This document shows positions 1 to 10,589 of a stretch of 29,121 nucleotides of DNA, in pieces. Position numbers and translations under genes: made by a program. The stretch is taken from assembly GCA_963796225.1 (NCBI GenBank), contig CAWCLK010000011.1, positions 1 through 29,121 of the forward strand, given 5' to 3'. How positions within the stretch are numbered: the first letter of the stretch is position 1; each line of letters starts with the position of its first letter. The notes below the pieces were generated by a model. The model saw only the letters and a program-made list of their open reading frames with translations. It ran no database searches and was not told the origin of the DNA. The DNA is from CAWCLK01 sp963796225. Lineage in GTDB: Bacteria > Actinomycetota > Nitriliruptoria > Nitriliruptorales > Nitriliruptoraceae.

Positions 1-28
1 CCCCCGCCTTCCTGTAACCCCATCGCAT

Positions 29-73
29 CGAGTGTGCCGCTGACTCAGACAATCCGAGTCAGCGGCACACTCG
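29..73. terminator. 18-bp perfect-stem hairpin downstream of phosphofructokinase
   Basis: The arms at 29-46 and 56-73 are perfect reverse complements (18 bp) around a 9-nt loop. The hairpin starts 18 bases beyond the stop of the minus-strand phosphofructokinase gene, where a transcription terminator is expected. There is no long U-tract on the minus strand; on the plus strand a short TTT follows, so it could also serve an unseen plus-strand gene to the left. Terminators without U-tracts are common in high-GC actinobacteria. Confidence 0.7.
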
Positions 74-90
74 TTTCGGGGCGCCTCGAA

Positions 91-1242
91 TCAATACAGG
101 AACATGGGCTTGCCCGCGACCTGGCGGACCTTGGGCCGGTAGGTGGCGACGTCGTACAGGGCGTCGACGTCGACCCGCTTGGCGCCCTCGCCGGTCACCG
201 AGATCGGCACGTTCGTGTAGGTCCCCGACCGCAGGGCGACCATGCGCCCCGCGCTGCCCTCCACCGCGAGGTCCGCAGCCATGACCGCGTAGTTGGTCGC
301 CACCATGAGGTCGAGGGAGTCCGGCGCCCCGGAGCGCATGAGGTAGCCGAGCCGCTGCTCGACCATGTCGACCCCGGTGACGGCCTTGAGCCGTGCCGCC
401 AGCTCCTGGCCGACCCCGCCGAGCTTGCGGTGCCCGAACGCGTCGGCCTCGCCGGACAGGAACAGCTCGCCACCCTCCAGGACGGCCCCCTCGGACACGG
501 TGCACACCGCGTAGGTCGAGGGGTTGTTGGCGCGGTCGGCGACCAGCAGCTCGCCGAGCCGCTCGACGTCGCACGGCACCTCGGAGATGACCGCGCGGTC
601 CGCGCTGGACAGGTACGCGGAGATCAACGAGGTCTCACCCGAGTAGCGACCGAACAGCTCCACCACGGCGATGCGCTCGTGCGAGCCGGTCGAGGTGCGC
701 AGCTGGTGGATGAACTGCACGCTGCGGGTCACGGCGGTGGAGAACCCGATGCAGTAGTCGGTGCCGTGGACGTCGTTGTCCATGGTCTTGGGGACGGCGA
801 CGACGGGCACGCCCTCCTGGTGCAGCCGCAGGCCGTAGGACAGCGTGTCGTCGCCGCCGATGGGGACGAGCGCGTCGATCCGGAGGTGGTCGAGCACACG
901 CAGGACGTGCGGGGTCAGGTCGTGGGGTGCGTCCGCGTCGGCGACGGTCCCGCGGAGGAACTCGGGGACCTCGTCGTCGGCCACCCGGCTGGGGTTCGTC
1001 CGCGAGGTGTGCAGGAACGTCCCGCCCGTGCGGTCGACCGTGCGGACCAGGTCACGATCGAGGGGGACGGTGTTCGCGGCCACGGTGGGGTCGTCGTCGG
1101 GGTCCACGGCGACGAGCCCTCCCCACCCGCGGCGGATGCCGACGACCTCGTGGCCGTCGTCGATCACGCGGTCGACCACCGCCTTGATGCAGGGGTTGAG
1201 GCCGGGGACGTCGCCGCCGCCCGTCAGCACGCCAATTCGCAT
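91..1242 (-). CDS. pfkA: 6-phosphofructokinase with PPi-dependent residue signature
   Basis: Phosphorylates fructose 6-phosphate to fructose 1,6-bisphosphate in glycolysis (cytosol). The N-terminus MRIGVLTGGGDVPGLN is the phosphate-donor-binding loop. IGGDDT and PKTMDND are the family's donor and catalytic motifs, and GRYSGE binds substrate. Aligned with E. coli PfkA, position 104 is Asp (GGDDT rather than GGDGS) and position 124 is Lys (PKT rather than PGT). In this family Asp104/Lys124 is associated with pyrophosphate rather than ATP as donor, so the enzyme may be a reversible PPi-PFK (pfp); this is inferred from residues only. I chose the ATG at 1242 because GGAGG lies about 8 bases upstream; an in-frame ATG at 1272 lacks such a site. 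Length is 383 residues, usual for this group. It stands alone, downstream of fur. Confidence 0.93.
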   Translation of the reverse strand: MRIGVLTGGGDVPGLNPCIKAVVDRVIDDGHEVVGIRRGWGGLVAVDPDDDPTVAANTVPLDRDLVRTVDRTGGTFLHTSRTNPSRVADDEVPEFLRGTVADADAPHDLTPHVLRVLDHLRIDALVPIGGDDTLSYGLRLHQEGVPVVAVPKTMDNDVHGTDYCIGFSTAVTRSVQFIHQLRTSTGSHERIAVVELFGRYSGETSLISAYLSSADRAVISEVPCDVERLGELLVADRANNPSTYAVCTVSEGAVLEGGELFLSGEADAFGHRKLGGVGQELAARLKAVTGVDMVEQRLGYLMRSGAPDSLDLMVATNYAVMAADLAVEGSAGRMVALRSGTYTNVPISVTGEGAKRVDVDALYDVATYRPKVRQVAGKPMFLY

Positions 1243-1317
1243 GGGACAACCTCCGTCCGGATCCATGGCCACGGTAGGCGCGGACGGTGGGGCGGGGCGT
1301 CTGTCTCGCGGTCCGGT

Positions 1318-1333
1318 CGGCCCGATCGGGCCG
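1318..1333. terminator. 16-bp palindrome after fur
   Basis: CGGCCCGATCGGGCCG is a perfect palindrome just beyond the stop of the minus-strand fur gene at 1341 and upstream of the phosphofructokinase start. It could form a short hairpin that ends fur transcription, or be a protein-binding site in the pfkA leader region. There is no U-tract. Confidence 0.4.
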
Positions 1334-1340
1334 GCGTCGG

Positions 1341-1744
1341 TCAGGCCGCGCAGTCGGGGCAGCGGCCGCGGAAGGTGACCTCGGCGTCAAGGACCTCGAA
1401 TCCGTGGCGCTGGTCGGTCGCCAGGGCCGGGGCCGGGGCGTGGACGTCGAGCATGCGGCCGCACTCGACGCAGACGAGGTGGTGGTGGCGCTCGTCGACG
1501 TTGGGGTCGTAGCGCTTGCGGCCGTCGGCGTGGGGCAGCTCGAGCAGCTCGCCGATGGCCACCAGCTCGTTGAGGGTGTTGTAGACCGTGGCGAGGCTGA
1601 CCTCGGGCAGGGCCGCGCGGGCACGTTCGAAGACCTCGTCAGCCGCCAGGTGGACGTGGTCGCCCGCCATCGCCTCGGCGATGACGCGTCGCTGCGCGGT
1701 GAGGCGCCAGCCGCGATCGCGAGGCGGTCCACCAGCGATTGCAT
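1341..1744 (-). pseudogene. fur: Fur/PerR-family metalloregulator, one frameshift near the N-terminus
   Basis: A Fur-superfamily repressor, a cytosolic winged-helix DNA-binding protein that senses metal or peroxide. The helix-turn-helix is visible (LPEVSLATVYNTLNEL). The dimer domain has the His-rich motif HHHLVC and two CxxC pairs (CVECG, CPDC) that bind structural zinc in this family. The open part starts at an internal Met, but homologous sequence continues upstream (RGWRLTAQRRVIAEAM) in that frame to a TAG with no start codon. An ATG at 1744, 10 bases after GAAGGA, opens MQSLVDRL in the adjacent frame. Restoring one G near 1720 joins the two into a normal 134-residue protein. It is divergent from katG across a 160-bp region, which fits a PerR/FurA-like peroxide regulator. 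Whether the lesion is real or a sequencing error cannot be told here. Confidence 0.85.
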
Positions 1745-1799
1745 CGGCCTAGGGTCCTTCACGGGAGCCGGGAGTGACCGAGACGTTACCAGAATGGGG

Positions 1800-1829
1800 T
1801 TGCTCCAATTCCTCGAACTGTTCTAAGTT
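1800..1829 (+). promoter_or_regulatory. Putative katG promoter
   Basis: TTGCTC (1800-1805) and TAAGTT (1824-1829), 18 bases apart, resemble a housekeeping sigma promoter. They lie in a visibly AT-richer stretch between fur and katG, about 75 bases before the katG start. The -10-like element lies inside the palindrome at 1814-1831, so a bound repressor would block it. On the other strand TGGTAACGT (around 1784-1792) could be an extended -10 for fur. Confidence 0.4.
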
Positions 1830-1835
1830 CGGAAC
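1814..1835. promoter_or_regulatory. Palindromic operator candidate between fur and katG
   Basis: CGAACT (1814-1819) and AGTTCG (1826-1831) form a perfect inverted repeat with a 6-base spacer. Overlapping it, GTTC (1820-1823) pairs with GAAC (1832-1835). The site covers the likely katG -10 region. A Fur/PerR-family protein encoded next door is the natural candidate ligand. That is inference: the sequence is not a match to any Fur-box consensus I can state with certainty. Confidence 0.5.
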
Positions 1836-1905
1836 ACGGACGAAGCGGGAGCCATTCGTCTCATCGGTCGTCCGACCGTCCACGACAGTCAACAGGGAGC
1901 ACAGC

Positions 1906-4102
1906 GTGTCCGACAGCTCGACCACGAAGCCGGAGTACGGCGCCCGGACCACCCCCAGCCTGCAGGGCAACGAGCACTGGTGGCCGGACCAGCTCAACCT
2001 CCGGATCCTCCACCAGAAGCACCCGGGCTCGAGCCCCTTCGGGCGAGGACTTCGACTACGCCGAGGCGTTCGTCGCAGCTCGACGTCGACGAGCTGACCC
2101 GTGACGTCGACGCGCTGATGACGGACTCGCAAGGAGTGGTGGCCCGCCGACTGGGGCAACTACGGGCCGTTCTTCATCCGCATGTCGTGGCACGCCGCCG
2201 GCACCTACCGCCAGCACGACGGTCGCGGCGGTGGCGGCACCGGGGCGCAGCGCTTCGCCCCGCTCAACAGCTGGCCCGACAACGGCAACCTCGACAAGGC
2301 CCGCCGCCTGCTGTGGCCGGTCAAGAAGAAGTACGGCGAGAAGATCTCGTGGGCCGACCTGATGGTCTTCGCCGGCAACCGCGCGCTCGAGACCATGGGC
2401 TTCCGCACCTTCGGCTTCGGCTTCGGCCGCGCCGACATCTGGGCGCCCGAGGACGACATCTACTGGGGTCCCGAGACCGAGTGGCTGTCCACCGAGGACG
2501 ATCGCTACACCGGCTCGTGGGAGGACGAGAACCGCGTCCTCGACAACCCCCTGGCCGCGGTCCAGATGGGCCTGATCTACGTCAACCCGGAGGGCCCCAA
2601 CGGCATCCCGGACGCGATGAAGTCCGCCCAGGACGTGCGCGAGACCTTCGGTCGCATGGCGATGAACGACCGCGAGACCGTCGCGCTGACCGTCGGTGGC
2701 CACACCTTCGGCAAGATGCACGGCAACGGCCCCGCCGAGGCGGTGGGCGAGGCGCCCGAGGCCGCGAAGATCAACGAGATGGGCCTCGGCTGGGCCAACA
2801 CCCACGAGACCGGCCTCGGCGAGTACACGGTCACCTCGGGTCTCGAGGGGGCGTGGACCCCGACGCCGACCACGTGGGACAACTCCTACCTCGACACGAT
2901 CTTCGCCCACCAGTGGGAGGTCAAGACGTCGCCGGCCGGCGCGAACCAGTGGGAACCCGTCGAGGTCCAGGACGGCTACTGGGTCCCGGATGCCCACGTC
3001 GAGGGCAAGAAGAACCCCCCGGTGATGACCGCTGCCGACATGGCGATGATCACCGACCCGGCCTACCTCGAGATCTCCAAGGAGTTCCACGAGCACCCCG
3101 AGCGGCTGGCCGACGAGTTCGCCCGTGCCTGGTACAAGCTGCTGCACCGTGACATGGGGCCGCGCTCCCGCTACCTCGGGCCACAGGTCGCCGAGGAGGT
3201 CCTCGTCTGGCAGGACCCGGTGCCCGAGCACGAGGGGCCGCTGGTCGGTGACGCCGAGATCTCGACGCTCAAGCAGCAGATCGCCGACTCGGGCCTGTCC
3301 GCGGCCCAGCTCGTCTCGACCGCATGGGCGTCGGCATCGACCTACCGGCAGACCGACCACCGCGGTGGGGCCAACGGGGCGCGCATCCGCCTCGAGCCCC
3401 AGGTCAGCTGGGACGTCAACGTCCGCTCCGGCGTGTCGTCGGTGATCGACCGCCTCGAGGAGATCAAGGACGCCTCCGACGCGAACATCTCGATGGCGGA
3501 CATGATCGTCCTCGGCGGGTGCGTGGGCGTCGAGATGGCGGCGTCCGCCGCCGGCCACGACGTCACCGTCCCCTTCACCCCGGGCCGCACCGACGCGACC
3601 CAGGACATGACCGAGGTCGACACCTTCCAGTACCTCGAGCCGCGCCACGACGCCTTCCGCAACTACCTGCAGAAGAACGAAGGCCTGCCGGCCGAGCACC
3701 TGATGGTCGACCGGGCGTTCATGCTGAAGCTCACCGCCCCGGAGATGACCGCCCTCATCGGGTGGCATGCGTGCCATCGGCTGCAACGCCGAGGACGGCA
3801 ACACCGACGGCGTGCTCACCGACCGTCCCGGCCAGCTCACGAACGACTTCTTCCGCAACCTCATCGACATGGGCACCGTGTGGCAGCCCGTCGGCGAGGG
3901 CGAGGAGCGCTTCGAGGGTCGCGACCGCGCCAGCGGCGACGTGAAGTGGACCGCCACGCGCGTCGACCTCATCTACGGCTCGAACTCGCAGCTGCGCGCC
4001 ATCGCCGAGGAGTACGCGGTCGACGGCGGCGAGGAGAACATGGTCCGGCAGTTCGTCAAGGGCTGGGACAAGGTCATGATGAACGACCGGTTCGACGTCT
4101 GA
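1906..4102 (+). pseudogene. katG: Catalase-peroxidase KatG, four single-base frameshifts
   Basis: Bifunctional haem catalase-peroxidase that removes hydrogen peroxide in the cytosol. The GTG at 1906 follows AGGGAG with 7-base spacing. Recognisable parts are NEHWWPDQLNL at the N-terminus, the distal site FIRMSWHAAGTYR (Arg, Trp, His), LIYVNPEG with the adduct Tyr, FGRMAMNDRET with the adduct Met, and the proximal-His motif LTVGGHTFGKMHG. The C-terminal duplicated domain ends RFDV. The frame changes at 2041-2043 (extra G in GGG), about 2070-2076, 2131-2132 (extra A) and 3760-3762 (extra G). All four are +1; removing them gives 730 residues, the usual family length. Three fall within 95 bp. It is divergent from fur, so peroxide-responsive control is likely. 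Every catalytic residue is intact, which favours sequence error over true decay. Confidence 0.95.
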
Positions 4103-4120
4103 CCCCCGCGGACACGGACG

Positions 4121-4163
4121 CACGACGACGCCCCGGGGCCAGCCGCCCCGGGGCGTCGTCGTG
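4121..4163. terminator. Bidirectional 19-bp hairpin between katG and ppsA
   Basis: The arms at 4121-4139 and 4145-4163 are perfectly complementary around a 5-base loop. It sits between the convergent stops of katG (4102, plus) and ppsA (4168, minus), so it probably ends both transcripts. Confidence 0.88.
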
Positions 4164-4167
4164 TCGC

Positions 4168-6564
<2,397 letters not shown>

Positions 6565-6646
6565 GACGTCTCCGATCCCTCGGATGCCACCACCGACGCT
6601 ACGGACGCCGCCCCGGGGCGTCCACAGGAGCCCGACCCGGCGGGGG

Positions 6647-6687
6647 TGGGCCGTTGGGCCCGGGCCACGCCCGGGCGGAGCGGCCCA
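6647..6687. terminator. Nested hairpin after the alpha/beta hydrolase gene
   Basis: An outer stem TGGGCCG (6647-6653) / CGGCCCA (6681-6687) encloses an inner stem GCCCGGGC (6658-6665) / GCCCGGGC (6669-6676). It lies 14 bases past the hydrolase stop on the minus strand and upstream of ppsA, so it is a likely hydrolase terminator. There is no U-tract. Confidence 0.6.
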
Positions 6688-6701
6688 CCCGGGGACGGGG
6701 G

Positions 6702-7661
6702 TCAGCCCGCCCGAGAGATCTCCGTGCCGAGCGCGGCGACGAGCACGTCGTCGACGGCCTCGAGGTAGGCGCCGGGGCGGTCGAACTGGGGGACGTGGGC
6801 GACGCCGTCGAGCACGCGGACGTCCCAGTCGGGGCGGCGGTGGCGGACCTCGTCGAGCATGCCCGGGGGCAGCAGCCGGTCCTGCGCGCCCCACAGCACC
6901 ACCGTCGGGGCGGTGACCCGCTGCAGCTCGCGCCAGGCCCAGGGCTTCACGGTCGCGGCGAGCACCGACCGGGTCATCGACAGCAGCGCGCGCCGTCGCC
7001 ACGGGGCGCCGAACAGCTCGACCTCCTCGGCGTACAGCTGCGCGTAGGCGTCGGAGGTGAGGTCCTCGGGGTTGGCGAAGGTGGCCTCGAGCATGCGCTC
7101 GTTGGACATCATGGGGTCCTCGTCCTTGCGCGAGGCCCACGCCAGCAGCCCCTCCCCGAGGCCCGGCACCGCCATGGTGCCGATGCCCATGATGGTCGCC
7201 AGGGGCAGGGGCAGGGCACGATCGGGGCGCATGGGCATCGCCGGCGAGGCCAGCACCAGCCCGGCGACCCGATCGGGGTGCCGCGCCGCGACCAGGGCGG
7301 CGAGGTAGCCGCCGAGCGAGTTGCCGTGCAGCACGACCCGGTCGTGGCCCCACTCGTCACGCAGGTCGTCGAGCAGGGCGATGGTCCCGCGGACGGCTGA
7401 CGCGACCGTGACGCGGTGGCCGTCGGGTGGCTCGGACAGCCCGAACCCGGTGAGGTCGGGAGCCAGCACCGGTCCGCGTCCCGCGATGTCGCCCGCGACC
7501 TCGACCCACGACAGGCTGCTGGCCCCGAGGCCGTGCAGCAGCAGGTGCGGGGGCCCATCGCCGGGGTCGTCGGCGCGGAGCACGCGCAGGCGGGTGTCGC
7601 CGACTGGGCGGGTGGTCTGGTGCAGGCCGGCCCAGCGGGGGGCGAGGGATCCGAGGTCCAT
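6702..7661 (-). CDS. Alpha/beta-fold hydrolase
   Basis: A soluble alpha/beta hydrolase of 319 residues. Visible elements are the oxyanion-hole motif LLLHGLGASS, the nucleophile elbow HGNSLGGYLA (catalytic Ser), an acid in LWGAQDRLLPP (Asp) and the catalytic His in LDGVAHVPQFDRP. A cap region (about residues 165-240) lies between the elbow and the acid. This arrangement is shared by esterases, epoxide hydrolases, haloperoxidases and C-C bond hydrolases, so the substrate cannot be named. The ATG at 7661 has only a weak ribosome site. A 96-bp gap separates it from the MFS gene upstream. Confidence 0.88.
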   Translation of the reverse strand: MDLGSLAPRWAGLHQTTRPVGDTRLRVLRADDPGDGPPHLLLHGLGASSLSWVEVAGDIAGRGPVLAPDLTGFGLSEPPDGHRVTVASAVRGTIALLDDLRDEWGHDRVVLHGNSLGGYLAALVAARHPDRVAGLVLASPAMPMRPDRALPLPLATIMGIGTMAVPGLGEGLLAWASRKDEDPMMSNERMLEATFANPEDLTSDAYAQLYAEEVELFGAPWRRRALLSMTRSVLAATVKPWAWRELQRVTAPTVVLWGAQDRLLPPGMLDEVRHRRPDWDVRVLDGVAHVPQFDRPGAYLEAVDDVLVAALGTEISRAG

Positions 7662-7757
7662 GGGAGACGTGTCGCAGGTTCGGGAGCGGGGGTGGGGGTC
7701 TCGTCCCGGGGTTCGGGGCAGCCCCGCGGCCGGGGCGGTGGATGCGCGCGGGAGCGG

Positions 7758-9029
7758 TCAGGGCAGCGCGGTGGCGGCCCGGTCGTCGACGTCGCCGAGC
7801 CGCTCGACCACGCCCCGCTCGGGATCGGGCTCGACCGGGTGCTGGCGGTCCTGGCGGCGCGCCGGACGCCAGGCCAGCGGCGTCGCCAGCAGCATCACCA
7901 CCCCGGCGACCAGCAGCGCGCGCTGCACGCCGAGGACCCCGGCCAACGCCGGGGCGAAGGCCAGGGGCAGCAGCTCACCGACGGAGTGGTGGACCATGAA
8001 CACCCCCGACACGCGCCCGACGTAGCCCTCGGGGGTGTGCAGGTGCAGCAGGGTCCGCAACAGGGGCATCAGGATGCCGAGCACGGTGCCCCAGTACAGC
8101 CCGCCGAGCACCACGATGGGCAGCGAGGACGTGCCGGCGTAGGCGAACACCCCCAGCCCGCACAGGGCGGTCAGCACCACCAGCGCACGCAGCGAGGTCA
8201 GCCGTCCCGCGGCCCGGTCGAGCGTGACCGCCCCGACGAACAGGCCCACGCCGAAGACGGCGTTGACGTAGCCGAGGGTCTCCGCGGCCGTGCCCAGCAC
8301 GTCCCGGTAGAACAGCGGCTCGAGCGCCCCGAAGGTGCCGAACGACAACCACGTCAGCAGGCCGAGGGCCAGCACCAGCGCCACCGCCGGGGTGCGGTAG
8401 GCCACCGTGAAGCCCTCGACGAGCTCGCCCAGTCCGCGCCGGTCGCTGTGGTGGTCGACGGGGCGCACGCGCACGCGCCACACGATCAGCAGGCCCAGCA
8501 CCGAGGTGATCGCGTCCACCACGAACACCGCGGGGATCCCGAAGCTGCGGGCGGTGAGCCCGCCGACGACGGGGCCGAGGATGAAGGCCAGCGTGCCGGC
8601 GGCCTCGACCCGGGCGTTGGCACGCTCGAGGGAGATCGGGGCAGCCCCACCCTTGCCCGCGTCGACCAGGTAGGGCGGGAACGAGGTCACGGCGGTGGTC
8701 ACCAGCGCGCTGCCGAACCACGCGATCGGGGCGCGCAGCGTGAGCTGCCCCATGGACTGGGCGGTCGTCAGCAGCAGGATGGTCGGGACGAACAGCAGCT
8801 CGCCGGCGATCAGGACCCGGCGGGGGTCGAACCGGTCCACGAACACGCCCGCCAGCGCCGACGCGACCATCTGCGACAACGACATCGCGCCCATGAGCAG
8901 GGCCAGCGATCCCGGGTCGGCGTCGAGCTCGTACGCGGCCATGCCCCACAGGCCCACGAAGAAGCCCGCCGAGCCCCCGAGGTGGGACACGAAGCGCGCG
9001 GAGACGACACGGGTGACGTCCGGGGACAT
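7758..9029 (-). CDS. MFS transporter
   Basis: An inner-membrane protein of 423 residues with about 12 hydrophobic segments. The cytoplasmic loop FVDRFDPRRVLIAGE between segments 2 and 3 fits the major-facilitator loop motif. Late segments carry GGLYWGTVLGILMPLL. The C-terminal ~40 residues are hydrophilic and acidic. The pattern resembles the MFS_3/enterobactin-exporter-like drug and siderophore efflux groups, but no substrate can be assigned. The ATG at 9029 is preceded by AGGAGGGGG. It starts 42 bases after the histidine kinase stop on the same strand, so it may belong to that operon and be controlled by the two-component system; that is inference. Confidence 0.9.
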   Translation of the reverse strand: MSPDVTRVVSARFVSHLGGSAGFFVGLWGMAAYELDADPGSLALLMGAMSLSQMVASALAGVFVDRFDPRRVLIAGELLFVPTILLLTTAQSMGQLTLRAPIAWFGSALVTTAVTSFPPYLVDAGKGGAAPISLERANARVEAAGTLAFILGPVVGGLTARSFGIPAVFVVDAITSVLGLLIVWRVRVRPVDHHSDRRGLGELVEGFTVAYRTPAVALVLALGLLTWLSFGTFGALEPLFYRDVLGTAAETLGYVNAVFGVGLFVGAVTLDRAAGRLTSLRALVVLTALCGLGVFAYAGTSSLPIVVLGGLYWGTVLGILMPLLRTLLHLHTPEGYVGRVSGVFMVHHSVGELLPLAFAPALAGVLGVQRALLVAGVVMLLATPLAWRPARRQDRQHPVEPDPERGVVERLGDVDDRAATALP

Positions 9030-9071
9030 GGCTGCCCCCTCCTGGTCACGGCGTGAGGCAAGCCGGCGATG

Positions 9072-10589
9072 CTACGACGAGGACGCGCGGTCCGGGAACG
9101 TCTCGGCCGCCCCGCGCGCACCGGCGGGGGGCGGCGGGGGTGGTGGCGGCTCGTCGTCGCCCTCCCCGGTCCCGTCCGGCGCGGCGGGCAGCGCCAGGGT
9201 GACCACCGCCCCGCCACCGGGAGCCGCCCCGGCGGAGGCGGTGCCGCCGTGGGCCGCGGCGACCTGGGCGACGATGGACAGCCCGAGCCCGGACCCGGGC
9301 GCCCCGCGGGCGTCGACCGCGCGGTAGAAGCGGTCGAAGACGTGCGGCAGGTCCGCGGCGGCGATGCCGGGCCCGTGGTCGCGCACCCGGACCGTCCCGT
9401 CGGCGACCGTGACCTCCACGGGCCCGTCGGCGCCGGCGTACTTCACGGCGTTGTCGACGAGGTTGCTGACCGCCCGCTCGACCCGGTCCTCCTCCGCGTG
9501 CACCGTCGTCGGCCGGGCGTCGAGCACCAGCTCCACCCCGTCGGCGCCATGGGTGCGGGCACGCGCGACCACCCGCTCGACGAGGTGGTCGAGCCGCACC
9601 GGGACCACGCCCCGCGCCGGCCGGTCGCCCCGCGCCAGCTCCACCAGCCCGGTCACCAGCCGCCCGAACTCGTCGAGCTGCAGGACCACGTCGTCGATCA
9701 GCGCGCCCCGGGACTCGGGGTCCAGCCGGTCGCCGCGAGCCAGCACCTCGATGTTGGTCCGCAGGCTGGTCAACGGCGTCCGCAGCTCGTGGGAGGCGTC
9801 GGCCACCAGCTGCTCCTGCGCGGACCGGGCCTGCTCCAGCGCCGCCAGCATCGCGTTGAACGTGGCGGCGAGCCGCCCCAGCTCGTCGGTTCGATGCTCG
9901 GGCAGCCGGTCGTCGCCCGGCGAGAACCAGGACCTCATCGCAGCGACCGGTCCGCCCTCGTGGCTCTCCACGTCGATCCGCCGGGACAGGTCCCGTGTCG
10001 TGGCGACCTCCTCGGCGACCTCGGTGAGGCGGTTGACGGGGCGCACCGCGCCCCGCGCCACGACCGCGCCGAGCCCCGCGGCCATCCCGATCCCGAGCAG
10101 GCCGAACAGGACCAGTCGCCGTCGCAGGGCCGCCAGCGTCGCCTCGACCTCGTCCAGCGGCCGGGCGACCTGCACCGCCGCGTCGCCAGGGGTCGGAGCG
10201 GTCAGGACCCGGAAGGCGACGCCGTCCACCTGCTCGGTGGCCAGGTACTGCGGGGCGTCGCCACGGGCGACGGCCAGCACCCGCTCGGTGATCGGCAGGT
10301 CCAGGCGTTCGGGGCCGAGGTCGCCGAGCACCCGGCCGTCCGCCCCGACGGCACGCACGTAGCCGCCGGCCCCGCCGAAGGCGCCGGGGCGCACCCCGCC
10401 CTCGATGCCCCCGGGGCCGGGGCGGCCGCCCATCCCCCGCCCGACGTCGCGGACCAGCGCGACGAGCGACCGGTCGACCTGGCCGACCAGCGTGCGGGCG
10501 GTCACCACGTACAGCCCGGCGAAGGCGAGCACGACGGCGACGGCCACCGCCACGGCGGCGGTGGTCGCGATGCGCCCGCGCAGGCTCAT
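9072..10589 (-). CDS. Two-component sensor histidine kinase, MprB-like
   Basis: A membrane sensor kinase of 505 residues. TM1 is about residues 8-30, followed by an extracytoplasmic sensor (31-155) with a Gly/Pro-rich stretch (GMGGRPGPGG) and a PAS-like end, then TM2 about 159-179 and a HAMP domain. The DHp His is in DASHELRTPLTSL (about H267), the N-box is SNLVDNAVKYAG, G1 is DHGPGIAAADL, the F-box is VFDRFYR and G2 is GSGLGLSI. The HAMP C-half carries an unusual insertion of about 20 residues (EGGPVAAMRSWFSPGDD) before DELGRLAATFN. The C-terminus has a run of nine prolines in an acidic tail. The ATG at 10589 overlaps the regulator's TGA (ATGA), so the two are translationally coupled. The stimulus is unknown; MprB relatives sense envelope stress. 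Confidence 0.94.
   Translation of the reverse strand: MSLRGRIATTAAVAVAVAVVLAFAGLYVVTARTLVGQVDRSLVALVRDVGRGMGGRPGPGGIEGGVRPGAFGGAGGYVRAVGADGRVLGDLGPERLDLPITERVLAVARGDAPQYLATEQVDGVAFRVLTAPTPGDAAVQVARPLDEVEATLAALRRRLVLFGLLGIGMAAGLGAVVARGAVRPVNRLTEVAEEVATTRDLSRRIDVESHEGGPVAAMRSWFSPGDDRLPEHRTDELGRLAATFNAMLAALEQARSAQEQLVADASHELRTPLTSLRTNIEVLARGDRLDPESRGALIDDVVLQLDEFGRLVTGLVELARGDRPARGVVPVRLDHLVERVVARARTHGADGVELVLDARPTTVHAEEDRVERAVSNLVDNAVKYAGADGPVEVTVADGTVRVRDHGPGIAAADLPHVFDRFYRAVDARGAPGSGLGLSIVAQVAAAHGGTASAGAAPGGGAVVTLALPAAPDGTGEGDDEPPPPPPPPAGARGAAETFPDRASSS

Noticed and set aside
7416..9056. A 546-codon plus-strand open frame opposite the MFS gene
   Set aside because: Composition is His/Gln/Arg/Gly-rich, typical of the antisense of a membrane protein gene; no domain is visible.
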